From: Setoptus koraiensis
Lineage: Eukaryota; Arthropoda
Assembly (NCBI GenBank): GCA_048013815.1
Contig: CM106586.1
Span: forward strand, 3,968,001-4,032,000
Direction of reading: 5' to 3'
Length of the DNA: 64,000 bases
Shown piece after piece: positions 11,197 to 24,092 of the stretch; positions within the stretch are counted from its first letter, which is position 1; each line of letters begins with the position of its first letter. The notes under the pieces are model-generated. The model had not been told where the DNA came from. It saw only the letters and a list, made by a program, of their open reading frames with translations, and searched no databases. The position numbers and the translations under genes are program-made.

Positions 11197-12264
11197 ACAC
11201 ACTGATCAACTGGCCAGCGCAGCCGGCGGGGGCGACAAAATCAAAAGAGGGAGAGAATCTATTTGGACAAAATCTATTTCCTGTTGCAGCGAGCGCATAT
11301 TCTAATGACGGGCCGCGCGACAAGCCCGTCTAATGGCGCCGGGCTCATGGCACAGCCAATGAGATGTGGGCGCGCGGTACGCGAGCGGCGAACTGGCGCC
11401 ACGTCTGAGCGGGCCAGCCGGTCGGTCGGTCCGACGGCCAGCGAGTCGGCGAGCCGGGCGAAATTGCGACGTCACTGTTCGGTTATTATTAATGATGATG
11501 ATTATGATTTTATTGAATCTAGCGATCAAAGCGATTGCTTTCGCTGCCAATCGCCGCTCGTCCGTGCGCCGGCCCGCTCGCCCCAATGGGCCCCTGACAG
11601 CGGCGCGCGCGCCCACAGACCGACGGGCCCGTCGGCTCGCCGGCCCCCAACTGGCAGCGCGCAAAGCGATTTAGGGCCGGTGGCAATTGGCGCCGAATCG
11701 CCAACGGCCCAAGAGCATCGACGGTCAGCGCGCGCTTGACCACTGGTCAGTTTGCAGCGCAAATCGGCTCGCGGCGCTGATCGGCGGGCCGCCGCTGCAA
11801 CATCCAGCGGGCCGGCCGACTGTGCGGCCCGCAAGCGCCCGAAAGTGTATAACTGGCGGCGTTTAAGTTTCACTTTCTCATCTCATTGCTCACTTATTTG
11901 CTCGTTGCCGTCATCTGTGCCAACGATTGACCAATTTGTGCTGGCTTGGCGCGCCTGTTTGTGTGATATCATGCATTGCGCGCCCCCCGCCCCCCTCCGC
12001 GTCACTTACAAATAGGCAGCGGCTCATCGGATCAGCAGTTAGATTAGCATTAGTGCGGCCGGCGCCGAAATGAAGGGCGCCAGCTCGCGCGCTCGGTGCG
12101 ATATGCTAGCTGGCCGGCAGCGACGATCATTAGATCGCTATCTATTGACGGCCGTGCCCAGTCGTCGTCGCTCTCGCTCCCTTTCGCTCTGGTCTCCCTT
12201 TCTCGCTGCGAGCACATGGCTGGCCGCTATGCGCTCGCATGTGCCCGCGCCGGAGCGGCGCGGG

Positions 12265-12286
12265 CGCCTAGCTGCGTTCGCGACTC
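12265..12286. repeat. Dispersed 22-bp repeat, copy A
   Basis: The 22 bases starting CGCCTAGCTGCGTTCG recur identically at 32215-32236, 20 kb away, with unrelated flanks. Confidence 0.85.
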
Positions 12287-12389
12287 GCGTTTGTGCGCTG
12301 TGCAACTTGAAGCCGTCTTGCTAACGACGATCTAATTGATCATTACTGAACTGCGCCCAAACTTGTTCTCGGCGCCAAATTGCTGCCGC

Positions 12390-12440
12390 TGCTGTTGTTG
12401 GCGCTGTTGTTGTTGTTGTTGTTGCTGTTGTTGTTAGCGG
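12390..12440. repeat. (GTT/GCT)n triplet tract
   Basis: Mixed GCTGTT and GTT triplets. It reads as polyglutamine or polyasparagine on the minus strand but is not coding. Confidence 0.8.
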
Positions 12441-13156
12441 CAACAACAGCGGCAACATCGGCGGACGTCCATGGCCAAGGTCCGCGCGCGCGCGCCGGCC
12501 CACTGACCGTTGCCGTCTTGACGGCGCGCCAGTGAATTTGCGCCCGCCACGATTAGTTACGATTAGTTTTATCGTATGCGGCCAGCCTAAGCCAGCGATG
12601 GCCATTGCGGGCCCGCGCGCCGGCCCGCCGCTCGCGGCCGCCCTTGCCCGGCTTCTCGTGCCGGACCGCGCAGATAAGTCGCTCGTTGGGCGCGCTTGCT
12701 GACGCCGATAACTTCGCCATTATTCGCCGGCAGCAGTTGTTGCGCGAGACACAAGTGCGCTACGTCTTCATTTCCACTCTTCGTCTTCTGGGCTCCGCGT
12801 ACTGCCCTCGCTCTCTTGCCCGGCGCTTGCCCGGCCGCTGGGACGCGCCGCAGCCGGCCCGATATCACCATACAGCACGAGCGATCGGCCCGCTGTTCGG
12901 CCCGGCCGCGACCGCGCCACCGCCGGTATTCGGGCCGCACCAGTGTCCGCCCGGACGGCACTGGGGCATTGCGCTCGGGCGCTCATTGTAAATTAAAGCT
13001 ACCGCCACTATAATTTCAAGGCATGATGAATGATGATGCAACAACTTTGCTAACTAATGTATGTGCTCGCTCGTATTTGCCTCTTTTGCGCGCTTGTTTC
13101 TCGTCCGTGGCCCTCCTTTATTTCGCTCATACATCGCTGTGCACATGCCCGTCCGC

Positions 13157-13233
13157 GATCCAGTGGGGGCCCTGCACAAGAATGGGCCCCACTGGATCAT
13201 ATGGTGCCGCTAATGCTGCACCATATGATCCAG
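13157..13233. repeat. Two overlapping hairpins sharing a GATC half-arm
   Basis: GATCCAGTGGGG (13157-13168) pairs with CCCCACTGGATC (13187-13198). Overlapping it, GATCATATGGTGC (13195-13207) pairs with GCACCATATGATC (13218-13230). A third GATCCAG copy ends the block. Confidence 0.9.
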
Positions 13234-13612
13234 ATAACGGTGCTCGTGTTGCATTGTGTGTGTTATTGCGCACGCCAGAACAAGTTAAACAACGAGTTCT
13301 CGAACACGAGCAAGCGAATTCCGACAAACAATGCGCTCTCGTGTGGCTGTCATTTGAATGGGCGCCTCTCCACAATATCAGACCACAATATCAAGATTTG
13401 AGCTGCGCTCGGCCGGTTTGTGGGGCCCCGGCAGCATGGGGCCCCGAACAAGAGGCCAACAAGCGGCCGCATGAACAATGTTCGGGCGCAAATAGCACAG
13501 CACAGCGCCGCGCCGCGCCGGCGTGCCGGATTCTGGTCGGCCAGTCAGCGAGCGACATGTTGATAAATAGAGAGACGTTTTTTCAGCATTAGACAAGCGC
13601 CGCCACCGCGAC

Positions 13613-13672
13613 ACAACAACAGCAGCAGCAACAACAACAACGACAACAACAACGACAACAACAACAGCGCCG
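13613..13672. repeat. (CAA/CAG/CGA)n triplet tract
   Basis: Runs of AAC and AGC triplets with CGA interruptions, intronic. Confidence 0.8.
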
Positions 13673-13776
13673 CTATTGCTGTTTTAACACTAATAGGCAG
13701 CAACACTATAAGCGATGGACGCAAACAAATCATCATTTAATCACTATGACGGCTTGAGTGGCGCTGCCGCCGAGGC

Positions 13777-13817
13777 CCGATGGCGTCCGATGGCGTCCGA
13801 TGGCGTCCGATGGCGCC
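13777..13817. repeat. 10-bp minisatellite (TGGCGTCCGA)n
   Basis: About four copies of a 10-bp unit, the last diverging into TGGCGCCC. Confidence 0.9.
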
Positions 13818-14967
13818 CAACTGCGGCCCCATTGGCCGGCCGCGACCGGCGGTCCGGCCAGACGCCGCGCCGAGCGGCACTTTGAGACGCGACCATCAAT
13901 AGAGTCGATTAGTCTCTGGCGGGCGAGAATGAGCGGCCAATGTGACAAGAGATTGGTCGTTGCGTCGGCCCGCTCGTCGCTTCAGCCCGTCGCGGGGGCT
14001 CGCTGGGCGCCCATCTTTCGGCGCGGATCCGGCTGCTAGCGCTAGCTCGTGCCGAATTATCCGCCGCATTCTGACGGATTCTGGTCGGCGGGCACCAATG
14101 GCCGCGGTCAGTACAGTTAGCCTGGCGGGTATTGCCCCCACTTGTTTGGTGTGACCAGTGTGTGTATGTACGGTGGGCACGCTTCGCGGTGAGGCCAATG
14201 CGCGCATCGTCGCTTGTTAGCGCCGCTCTGGCCCCAAAATGCTAAAACCGCCGCCGCTGCCGCCGCAGCTCCCTCACTCGTTTACCTTGCTGCCGCCTGC
14301 GGGGCCCCTCTTTTTGTGTGCGACGTTATGACGACATTATATAACGATCTAATAGCGCAAGTAGTGATACTGAGCTATGAGAATGAGAGGGCTTCGCTAG
14401 ACGAAGCGAGCGCTGTCCGGTGTTGACTAATGACAAATTTAGTCATTAAGCATGAAGCCGAAGATTAAGTGTGTGTGTGTGCTGTAGTTAGCAGGCAATA
14501 ATACGCAAACTGGCCAGTTGGGGCGCTGCTCGCGTGTTATGTAGTTGCCGCGGGTTGCCGCGGGTAGCCGCCGGTCGTCGCCGGTCGCGTGGGTGGCGGT
14601 AGTGCAATTATTATTGGTACTAGTTGATTGATTTTGGTTTGTTTGCAATGCAATTGTGTGTCTATCATGCAGGCTGCAACATGCTGCCGTTATAGGACAC
14701 TCGGTTGGCTTGTCAGCCTGTCACTGGCAAGACAGATAGACACGCAGCGACACCAATAATTAAGCGGCCACTAATTGCAACTGGCAGCCGCCGAATACTC
14801 ACAACTTGAGCATCAAATCAGATACAATTTCAATGCGCGCCGGCCGGGTCCGCGTTCGATCGGGGCCCCCAGCCAATAATAACTTATATACTTATGGCCA
14901 CTGACTGATGGACTGACAAACAATCGGCGTTGTTGCTGCTGGCAATTAACTGGCTGATTGTTGATTT

Positions 14968-14995
14968 GCTGGCTGGCTGGCTGGCTGGCTGGCCG
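14968..14995. repeat. (CTGG)n microsatellite
   Basis: Six to seven tandem CTGG units followed by CCGG. Similar runs occur near 10167, 15925, 16772 and 53850. Confidence 0.9.
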
Positions 14996-15921
14996 GCAGC
15001 GCTTAATGGCGTCGCCTCTGTTATCCGCTTCGCTCTTGCCCGCTTCACTCTTGCCCGCTTCGCTCTTGCCCGGCCGGCGCCCGCGACCGGCGATGCGGAG
15101 CTCGGGCCGCTGTCACGCCTCTCTAGGAGCGCAGCTGCAGTGCCCACTGTGCAACTGTGGTGCTCACTTGTGCCACCTGCCCTTGGAGCGGCTCCACAGC
15201 GGCCCGGCGCGAGTGGTGGCGGGCTCGGGTAGGCTGGCGCGAGCGGTGACCGACCTCCGGGGTTGGCCGGCGCGGGCGGTGAGCGCGCTCGGGTAGCGCA
15301 CCGGCGGCCCAGTTTAGATTACAGATTACAGGTTGGAGAGGATTAGAAATTAGAAATTACCAGTTATAAATCGCAATTGAAATCCAAGTGGCGAGTGAGC
15401 CGGCGCCGTGGGGCCCCATCAATTAGGTGTCGCGAGCCGGCGCTGATTTAATTCGCGCTAATGTTACATCACATTACAGTTTTACAGTGTTGTCTTGTTT
15501 ATTTGTTGCAGCTTGTTGTTGTTTGTTGATTGTCGCCGGTCGCCGGTTGCCGGTCGCACTCATCATCATGGTGGCGCGTTTTTAATGATGGCCGGCAAAC
15601 ATTGTTGCACACCTACGCACCGCACTTGGCGCCCGCGCTGATATTTGTCGCGCGCAAACACGCGTCGGCTCGCGCCAACTGCAAGCCAATTGCACAGCCC
15701 GATGGGCCCCATCGGGCCCCACTCGCCGCCACTCGCCCCGCTCGCCGGGCCCCGGCCCCAGTCGAAATGGGGCGCCCGGCAAGCAGAGGCGAAGGGCGGC
15801 GAGTATAGGCCAGCCAGTGTCGCCATATGAGATGCTCAACGGCTGCCAGGCCAGTGGCGCCAACAGAGGGACACAGTTAAATTTTGCACAGCCGAGTCAA
15901 ACTAATGACTCTCGCTCTGTC

Positions 15922-16013
15922 TGTCGCTGGCTGGCTGGCTGGCTGGCAAGCTCAGTTAACTCGCTGCGAGTTGTTAGCCGGCGCAATGCGGGCCGGCCGG
16001 CCAGCCAGCCAGA
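15922..16013. repeat. Inverted CTGG / CCAG runs forming a large hairpin
   Basis: A (CTGG)n run near 15928-15947 faces a CCGGCCAGCCAGCCAG run near 15997-16012 across about 50 bases, giving a self-complementary stem of about 16 bp. Confidence 0.75.
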
Positions 16014-18209
16014 GTCATTTGGCAAGACGGTTGTCGGCGAGCGGAGGCCCGGCGGCCGGCGGAGGAGACAAGACAGAGTATTGTTGTTTTTGGTTGTTAG
16101 CGATGATGATTATTATCATCATTATTGACGACTATGGCGGGCACCATGAAGCCCGCTATGTTTGTGTGCTGTTCCGCCTGGGCACCCATCCTGGCCGACC
16201 GAGGCGCCAACAAACCCGAGCGCGCAGTTGGCCCCGCCGAAGCGACTGAGCGACTTGAGTGCGCGGCCTACATGAGACGAGACGAGACACGGGTCTGGCT
16301 GTAGGTGAGACGAGACGACGCGCCATGAGATGATATGGTTCGTAATGTGATGCGACCCGAGCTGTGGCCGGCCGCGCGCGGCTCCGGCCGATACAGTGGG
16401 CCCGGCCGATGTCGGCGGCCCGCGTAACGGCGGCGGCGGCGTCGGGACCCGCGGCGCAGGCAAAAAAGCAGAGCGCGGCGCTTGCACTTTGTTGCGGCTT
16501 TGTTTGTAGTCGGCGGCGCCAGCGGAGCCCCCGATCCCGCCGCCGCCGACATCACTCAGCGTGTGTGTGTGTGTGTGTGTGTGTGTATGTTGGCGTGTGC
16601 GTGCGTGTGCGTGTGCAATCTGTAAAAGAAACCATTTGCTGGGTGTATCTGAATGAGAAATGTAATAATACAATGGCAATAACAATAACAACGACAAGCC
16701 CAGAGAGAAAAGAATGAGCGAGCGAAAAAGATATAACCAATTTCATTAGTATGTATACGGCCGACCCGTTGGCTGGCTGGCTGGCGGCAGGCAGGCCCCA
16801 GCTAGTTGGCCCCGTCGGACAATAGACAGAGCGGCGGCGAGTATCAATAAATATCAATCTATCATTCGGATGCCTCCGGGCCTCCGCCGGCGCGCACAAG
16901 TCAGCGTCAAACGGGCACGGTCTGACACGGGAGCCGTGGGCTCTATATATTCATTTTGGGGCCGGCCTAATGCCAATAACGTTATTACTGGGCCCGTTAT
17001 TGGCTGGCGGCGGCCCGCTAACAGGCCGCGATACCGACTACCCGTGGCGCCAGAGCGGCCCCGCTAGCCCTGCCAGGGCGGCCAGCGCGCCGCCAACCGG
17101 GGCTGCATGAATGAAATTTTCCAACGTACGGCTACCAACCAACGCAAAAACAAGCGACTGGGCCCCACCAGAGGGGCCCACGAACAGCCAGTAGTTGGCG
17201 AAGGTCACTGTGCCGCGTGACGGCGCGCCAAGACGATCGGGCCGAAACCTCAAATTTGACCATCATCCGCTGAGCCACTGCTGTGTCGCGCCGGATCTCG
17301 TCGCGCGGATCTCGTCGAGCCGCGCCGGTGATCCGCGCGGGGGCCGCCTGGTGGCCGTTGCTCGCTGACACGACCCGTGAGTCAGTGGCTGACATTTCAG
17401 TGCCGCGTCACGGCGCCGAGCAACCAGCGCCAGTTGACCCAGCCTGACACACCTCGCACTTCCGGCCGGCGCCTGTCAATATCAGGCTCCCGGCAGCGGA
17501 CAAAGCTCGCTGTCTCAATTCGCTCAACTGCTCGTGCTGCGTAACGTGCTCGCCGCATGGATGCATCAACATCAGCCCGCTCTGTTGATGTATCAGCGGG
17601 CTCTTTGTTGGCTGGCGCACTTTGTGTCCGCTGCTCGGCCGCGCCACCAAAAGCCGCGCCCCGGCCAACCGACCGGCCGGCCGGATCAGCGGGCCAGCGT
17701 GCTATTTGCGCGTGCCATTTGCGCGTGCTACGGGCCCCAGCGACGACAATCGCACCATCTTGTTGGCCAGACAACTGAGCGGCGCGTCACGAGCTGAATG
17801 AAATTGACACGTTGAAACTAATAACTTTGCCGTCTGCTCTAGGCCACTGGGCACTGCACCGCGCAAGCAGGCTGCCCACGCCGTCTTGTGACGTAAGTCG
17901 TGTGCGCTGTACCGAGTCGACTACTCGCTCTCTGGCCGCACTGGCGGCCTGTCAATTTGAATTATCATCATCATCGTCGTCGTCGTCGTGGGCGCCCGAC
18001 GGTCAGTAGTTTGTTGTTGTCAAGTTGCTGCCGCTTGGGCCGCTCGGGCCGCTTGTTAGCTGCTTGTTAATGACGCTTGAGCGCCGGTAACAAGCTGCGC
18101 CAGTTGTCAGCTGTGGGCGCTCGCCGGCGGACGGCACCACCGCAGAAAATGAAACACGATAATATGCGATAAGAAGGATTATTAATATTATCCATGCTTG
18201 CGCTCTAAA

Positions 18210-18296
18210 TTACCGCCGCTGTTGTTGTTGTTGTTGCTGCTGCCGCTGTTGTTGTTGTTGTTGTCGTTGTTGTTGCTGCTGTTGTTGTTGTTGTTG
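18210..18296. repeat. (GTT/GCT)n triplet tract
   Basis: Mixed GTT, GCT and GTC triplets. The minus strand reads as poly-Asn/Ser. Confidence 0.85.
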
Positions 18297-19072
18297 CGGC
18301 CGTTGTAACGTACCTGCGGCCTTGTTACGTCACACAGTGCGAATGTAAGTAACCAACGGCAAGACGAGCCCGTCGTGAGCAGCGGCGTGCACACAAATCG
18401 CACACAGATCGCGCACGTATGCACACGGTGCGCGCCTACCACGTCCACGTACACGTCCCGTACACTGTTGAGCGCGCTGCTGTGCGCCTCCGCGGCACAG
18501 TCTGCGGCACAATATTGCACCGATGGGGCCCTATAGCTTGTATAGCCCATACGCATAGCCCATTTGACAACATACAGCCCTTGTACAGCAGTTATATGAT
18601 GTGATCCGTCGTTGTGCCGTATCCGTCTGTCTATAGACTAAAAAGGATAATAATGGAGCGACACGCTCGCGAAAAGAATAATGGCAACGGGCAACGGTAA
18701 ATAGGGTGCCCCAATAAGCCAAATAGATTTGTCTTGTGTGTGTGTTGCCGGTAACTTGCCAGGTAAGACAATGCGACATTAATGACTCACTCACACCTAG
18801 TTATCATTCAGTGAACAACGATGCAGCCAGCCAGTGTGCGCCTGTCTGTGTCACCTGTCTGTATCATTGCGCAATATGTCAGCTGTTGGCCAGTTAGTGA
18901 GCCGGTCACTGGGCCGCTGTTATCTGTGTCTTGTATCACTATCGACGTGGTTAGCCGGTTAGCTGGCCAGGATTAATGTGTAATTGCGCAAGCTTGCCGC
19001 TGTCTAACAGTTATCTAGCCGTTATTGGTTGCTTGCGTTGTGGGCTAGGTGGCCTGGGTGCGCGCCCCAGTT

Positions 19073-19130
19073 GTCGCCAGAGTTGCCAGAGTCGCCAGAG
19101 TCGCCAGAGTCGCCAGAGTTGCCAGAGTTG
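19073..19130. repeat. 9-bp minisatellite (CGCCAGAGT)n
   Basis: About six copies with CGCC/TGCC alternation. Confidence 0.9.
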
Positions 19131-19344
19131 GCTCGCTCGGCTGGTATGCCAGTTGCGGCGCAATGTGACAAGAGCAACCGGCCCGCCGTTCGAGAGGGCG
19201 CTGGCGGCAAGGATTTAATAATGGCCGCCAGAGATAGACAGTTAGATTGATTATGGTATGATGAGACAGGCGACCTGTAATCAGTCACCGGCGCCTAGCG
19301 GACACAGTTGCTTAGCTTCAATTTGTTTGGCTTTGCTGCTGGCA

Positions 19345-19420
19345 GTGCCGTTGTTGTTGCTGTCGCTGTTGTTGCTGTTGCTGCTGTTGTTGCTGTTGCA
19401 GTCGCTGTTGTTGTTGTTGT
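19345..19420. repeat. (GTT/GCT)n triplet tract
   Basis: Mixed triplets that would encode polyglutamine on the minus strand. There is no coding context. Confidence 0.85.
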
Positions 19421-20255
19421 GGGAGTTGAGTTAAGAATTGCAATTGTAAGTTACGTTCTGACAATTGTAACTTGGTGCACAGTTTTCCTGCGCCCGCCTG
19501 TGCGCCACAACTTGACCAGCCAATCCAGTCTTGGCATTGCTCGTTTAAATACTCGCTCACTCGTGTGCCAATTGTGCGCAGCCGATCGTGTTTAATCATG
19601 AGAGGCCAGTTGCACGAGTTGCAATTGCATTGTGCGAGTGTGTGTGTGTGTGTGTGTGTGTGTCAGTTGTTTCATTTGTTATCCCAATTATCTCGTTGTC
19701 TCACATGTGCTGTTATTGGCGAGCAGGCCGTGAGTATGCCGGTTGCCATGGCTACTATATACGTCGTCGTGATGTGCGCACGGACATTTGTGCACAACAA
19801 CCGACAACAACATGAGCGCACAACAATAGTTACAATTGGGGCCCGTCTGTCTATCAAGAGTCAGTGGCAGTTATTGGGGCCCCAGTTTTGCGAGTGCTGG
19901 CCTCTTTTGTCTTATTGGCCGGCGCTGTTGGCCGGCGCAACTGTTAACAATAAGTCAAGAGAGTTAAAACTGGCATCACAAAACTGACACAACAACTAGA
20001 GCTAATCTATTTATCCCTGCGCGAGCCCACTTCTGGCTGCGCGCGCCAGTCTGTGCGCCGAGAATCGGATAACCGGACTGACCCAACGGTCGGCCCATTG
20101 AGAGGCCACGGTCTCGGCCTCGGCTTCGGCGAGACAAACAACAGACTATCGCCGCTAACGCAGCGGATAAATGGGCTTGTGCGGGCCCCACGCAGCCTGT
20201 GAGGCGCACACGGGCTGTGCACAGGCTCTCAGGCCGAGCAACCAACGACAAAGAT

Positions 20256-20300
20256 AACGGACAACGGTCAACGGTCAACGGACAACGGTCAACGGACAAT
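20256..20300. repeat. 7-bp minisatellite (CAACGGT/CAACGGA)n
   Basis: Five to six heptamer units, trailing into CAATGGG and CAATGGA variants. Confidence 0.85.
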
Positions 20301-20860
20301 GGGCACTGGGCAATGGACAAAATGGCAATGGATTGTTTATAACAATCAATTGCGATTGGCCAGCAGCAACTTTTAAATATCGATCAATCATTGGGGCCCG
20401 CTGCTGCGGCGAACACGTTGAGAGACTTTGTGCGTGCCTCGCTGGCTCTTCGCTGGCCGTTCGGCGTTTGGTCAGTGGCTGATCGCTCGCTGCTCAGTCG
20501 GGCCGGTCAGTCGGGCCGGTCAGTCGGGCTGCCCAGTGAATGGTCGTTCGGGCTGCCGACAACAGCAAATGTCGCCACTAATGAACCTGGTGCAGGCTGG
20601 TGCAGCTTGAGAGCACTTGCTGCACCGTGCACCATCTCGAGTGTTGTGTTTGTTTTGCATTACATTTGTGTCTCACTCGTTGCGTCATCTTGCTGCCGTC
20701 CGTCTGGCTGCCCAATTCGGCCCATTGCTTGGCGTTCTGTTGTTGTTGTTGGTGGTGGTGCACAAGTATAACTGCACAAGGATAACTGCACAAGGGCCTC
20801 GGCTGGTGGTGCTGCCGTCGCTGCTGTTGTTGCCGTTGTCGCCGTTGTCAAATAGCGTTA

Positions 20861-20880
20861 TATAACTTATATAAGTTATA
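20861..20880. repeat. 20-base perfect palindrome with an extra half-arm
   Basis: TATAACTTATATAAGTTATA is self-complementary. It is followed by another TAAGTTATA copy, so two alternative pairings exist. Confidence 0.9.
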
Positions 20881-20954
20881 TAAGTTATACAACACAAACA
20901 ATACATATAACAAAGGGTGTCTCGAGTGTTTGCAGCAGTGGATGACCAATGAGA

Positions 20955-20957
<3 letters not shown>

Positions 20958-20998
<41 letters not shown>
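20958..20998. repeat. (TC)n microsatellite
   Basis: About 20 pure TC units, followed by a (GTC)n run at about 21010-21040. Confidence 0.95.
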
Positions 20999-21002
<4 letters not shown>

Positions 21003-21012
21003 GGTTATTCAT

Positions 21013-21046
<34 letters not shown>

Positions 21047-21636
21047 GCCGTCTACTTACCTAAGGCTAAACCTATTACTCTGTCTATCTATAAGTGTGCG
21101 ATACATCTATAAGTGTGCGTGTGTGTCGTTTGTAGACTCTCTTGAGTTGGCTGGCCCCAAAACTTGGCCTCAAGCGCTTACTTTTTTCGACAGCCAACAG
21201 TGAGCGTCGTCGCTAGCTTTCTGTGCGGCTCGCCGCTTAAACTTTTAAACTATCCTTTCTTGCGCCCGCACCTCTCTGTTATTGTCGGCAGCGGCCAGCC
21301 CTGGCCGAGGCTGCCCACCGCTGGGGTCCGACGCGAGCTGGGGCCCGACGCGAGCTGAGGCCCGACGCTTGCTGGGGCCGCAGACAAGCTGGCGCGCAAA
21401 CAGAGCGGTCATCGACGACTCCGGCGGCGGGCGGGCGGCGAGGTGCAACGTCGGCACGCGGGGCCCGCTCAGCTGACAACAGAAACAACAGCGCGGCACT
21501 GATATGAGTGGGCGATACGCGCCACTACTATGAGCACATCATATTAAAGTCTTAAATTATCTAACTGGCCGCCGGAGAGGCCAGTTGCATCATCATTTAG
21601 TTTGCTGTTTAAACTGTCCATTGCTGCTAGCTACTT

Positions 21637-21770
21637 CTGGCCACTGGTCGCTGGTCACTGGTCGCTGGTCGCTGGTCGCTGGCCGCTGGCCGCTGGCCGC
21701 TGGCCACTGGTCACTGGTCACTGGCTACTGGCCACTGGCCACTGGCTACTGGCTACTAGCCACTGGCTAG
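21637..21770. repeat. 7-bp minisatellite CTGGYCR, about 19 copies
   Basis: A heptamer array with variants CTGGTCG, CTGGTCA, CTGGCCG, CTGGCCA and CTGGCTA arranged in homogeneous blocks. Because 7 is not a multiple of 3, every frame cycles through the same peptide pattern and stays open. Confidence 0.92.
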
Positions 21771-22395
21771 GGGCCCGCCGTGTGCAGTGGCCAGCAGTAT
21801 CAACGTATACACTGGCCGGCTTGTCGGCTGTCGGCGGATATTATATACGATGGTGGCCACGGGCATCCCTTATACCGTAATTGGGCTCGCTTTATTCCTG
21901 GGGCAGCCCCTTTTTATGGTTGCTCGCCACCTTGGCCAGCGGATTTTATTGCTCTGGCCGCCTGCGGGCCGCCACCGCTGGCCCCCGACTCTGGCTGTCC
22001 GACTGGCCACCAACGGGCGACCAACGCGCAACCGACGGGCAACCGAGCGGCAGTCGAGCGGCGCAACCGACGGGCGAGCTGGCGGGCAACTTGGCTAACG
22101 GCAAGTTGTTACTGGGCGCACTAACTCGGCCCCAAACATGCAGCCACTTCTTATTTTGGGCTAGCCCCAGAATAACAATGATAATAATAGCGATAATAAT
22201 AACACACAGTCTCAATTTAATGGCCAGCCGGGCCAGTTAGCGACCAGCCAGGCAGATAGCGCTGCCCGATAGCGAGCCCGTGCGCCCCCAAATGAAGGCG
22301 CCCACTTTTTCAAGCGGCGCCACACTGGCCAGTGTGCGGCCGGGCCTCATCGGCTTGTCAACTGCAGCGAACGACGCGCATTGAGCCTCAATTTG

Positions 22396-22506
22396 AGCCT
22401 CAATGACTGAGGTTCCAATGATTGAGGTTCCAATGATTGAGGTTCCAATGATTGAGGTTCCAATGATTGAGGTTCCAATGATTGAGGTTTCAATGATTGA
22501 GGTTGA
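22396..22506. repeat. 15-bp minisatellite (GGTTCCAATGATTGA)n
   Basis: Six almost identical 15-bp units from 22411 to 22500 plus partial copies on both sides. Inverted GCCTCAATTTGAG-like units precede it (22385-22403), so the array can fold back on its flank. Confidence 0.93.
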
Positions 22507-23829
22507 TTCAACCTGGTTGAAATTGAAATTGCGCGCCAACAAACCGATAGCCCGGCTGAAAACGCGGCTGAAAATGCGGCCGCCAAGACAACACAAACGT
22601 TGGTCGGTTGGTTGGCGATTTGTGGCGCCGGCCAGCAGATCAACTCGACGGAGAGGACAATTCCGAGGCTGGCCAATGGGTGATCAATAATCAGTGCTTG
22701 CTAATCAGGCGTGCTCATCAGTTTGACGCCGGCGGATAATTTATCCGGGATAAATTAAAATTTAAATTTGCGCGCTGTGGACCGGCCCAGTGAAAAGATG
22801 GCGCCAATGGACGACAATGGGGCGCGTTGGGGCCGCAATTACTGCCGGCCGTATTTGGCGTAATTGATGTGTTTGTATTGTGGGTATTTAGGCAGCAGCA
22901 GCAGCAGCGCCACTGACCGTTGGTGGCAGTGATTTTAGCCTGCATGGGGCGACTCGTGTGACACGCAAGCCGAATTGTGGGCCCAAGCGGCCAATGCGGC
23001 ACTCAGGTGATAGGTGACAGGCGGCGGCCAGTGTGACAGCAGCGGCAACAACAACAACACACAAATTGATTAGAGCAATTTGGGTTAGGTCAGCTCGACT
23101 GGCCATCAATATCACGAGGGCCTCAAGTGTGTTTGCTAAGTGTTTGCGCGTGCTAGCCGCTCATCGCGTCGCAATGACCGTCGGACGAGGCCGATCGCGC
23201 CATCGTGTGATCATGTGATCGCCTGATTGATCGTCGTCAGAATCAAGTTTTGGCGCCGTGATGGTGTTTGGCTTGGCTTGTTTGTCGCCGCTGCCGCTGC
23301 TGCAATTCGGCTTGTCGTCACTCATATCAAGCATATCGACGGCGTCGCAATAGATCGATGGCTCGATGGTCAGTATCATTGAGCCAAAGGTAAACAAACG
23401 CGACAACGAGACAATGTCAATTGGGGCCGCTTGAGCGCGCCTCACTGTCGATGATACCGATGGCCACGGTATGCAACTGACCGCTGACACACACCGCTGC
23501 GTTAGTGCCGTCGCCGGCCGCCAGGCCTCCAGTAGCGGCGCCCAGGCCGGTCAGAGCCGTGCCACAAGCGACAGCACTTTGCTTAGTTGTCGTTGTATTT
23601 TATTACATAACATGGTGGCCAACGGCGATTTGTTGTGTCGCAATGTCGTGTCGTGTCGTGTCGTTTCGTCATTGAGCACTTAATGATGCTTTTTTATCCG
23701 TCGTCGCTGCCATGATGATGCATGTTGTTTTGTTATTTGCTGAGGCCCCCTCTCCCCTCTCGCCTGCTCCCTCGCTCCCTTTCTGGCCGAGCCACTGCAC
23801 ACTCGGGCGCCGCGATGCGACAAAGATAC

Positions 23830-23830
23830 T

Positions 23831-23862
<32 letters not shown>
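23830..23862. repeat. (CA)n microsatellite
   Basis: About 16 pure CA units. Confidence 0.93.
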
Positions 23863-23864
<2 letters not shown>

Positions 23865-24092
23865 TAGTAATTGATAGCTCGGCGCTATTATCCGTTCGGC
23901 CGGCAGCCATTTCAATGATTGGGACCATTTTAATCACTGCACAGCGCCCTCATTGATCGGCCCAGATATTGCCAAATATCGCGCGTGCGCCCCAAACTGT
24001 TCGGCACAGTTTATCGCAGCAACAACTCGCTACATTTAGCGCGCATGTAAACAGTAGCGGTCGCTGGGCCCCTGTGGGCACGCCTGCCCAGA

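Larger units (their letters stand above)
8493..13000. other. Intron block: AT-rich start, then shift to GC-rich DNA
   Basis: Up to about 9.1 kb this is AT-rich with pentamer (GAATA/GAATG) and 10-bp AGTGCATTAG-like repeats. A near-perfect 56-base palindrome lies at 9710-9765 and CAAGTTG-rich DNA at 9.9-10.1 kb. From about 10.4 kb it becomes very GC- and CpG-rich. A 12-bp-arm hairpin sits at 11164-11196 and a GTT/GCT tract at 12390-12440. No gene seen. Confidence 0.7.
13001..21000. other. Intron block: hairpins, GTT/GCT tracts, CTGG runs
   Basis: It holds the overlapping hairpins at 13157-13233, CAA/CAG triplets at 13613-13672, a 10-bp array at 13777-13817, (CTGG)n runs at 14968-14995 and 15922-15950, GTT/GCT tracts at 18210-18296 and 19345-19420, a 9-bp array at 19073-19130, a 7-bp array at 20256-20300, and (TC)n at 20958-20998. 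Frames of up to about 190 codons here lack family features. No gene seen. Confidence 0.7.

Noticed and set aside
13023-13592. 189-codon open frame on the plus strand
   Set aside because: It spans the overlapping hairpins at 13157-13233, has overlapping frames on both strands, and no family features.
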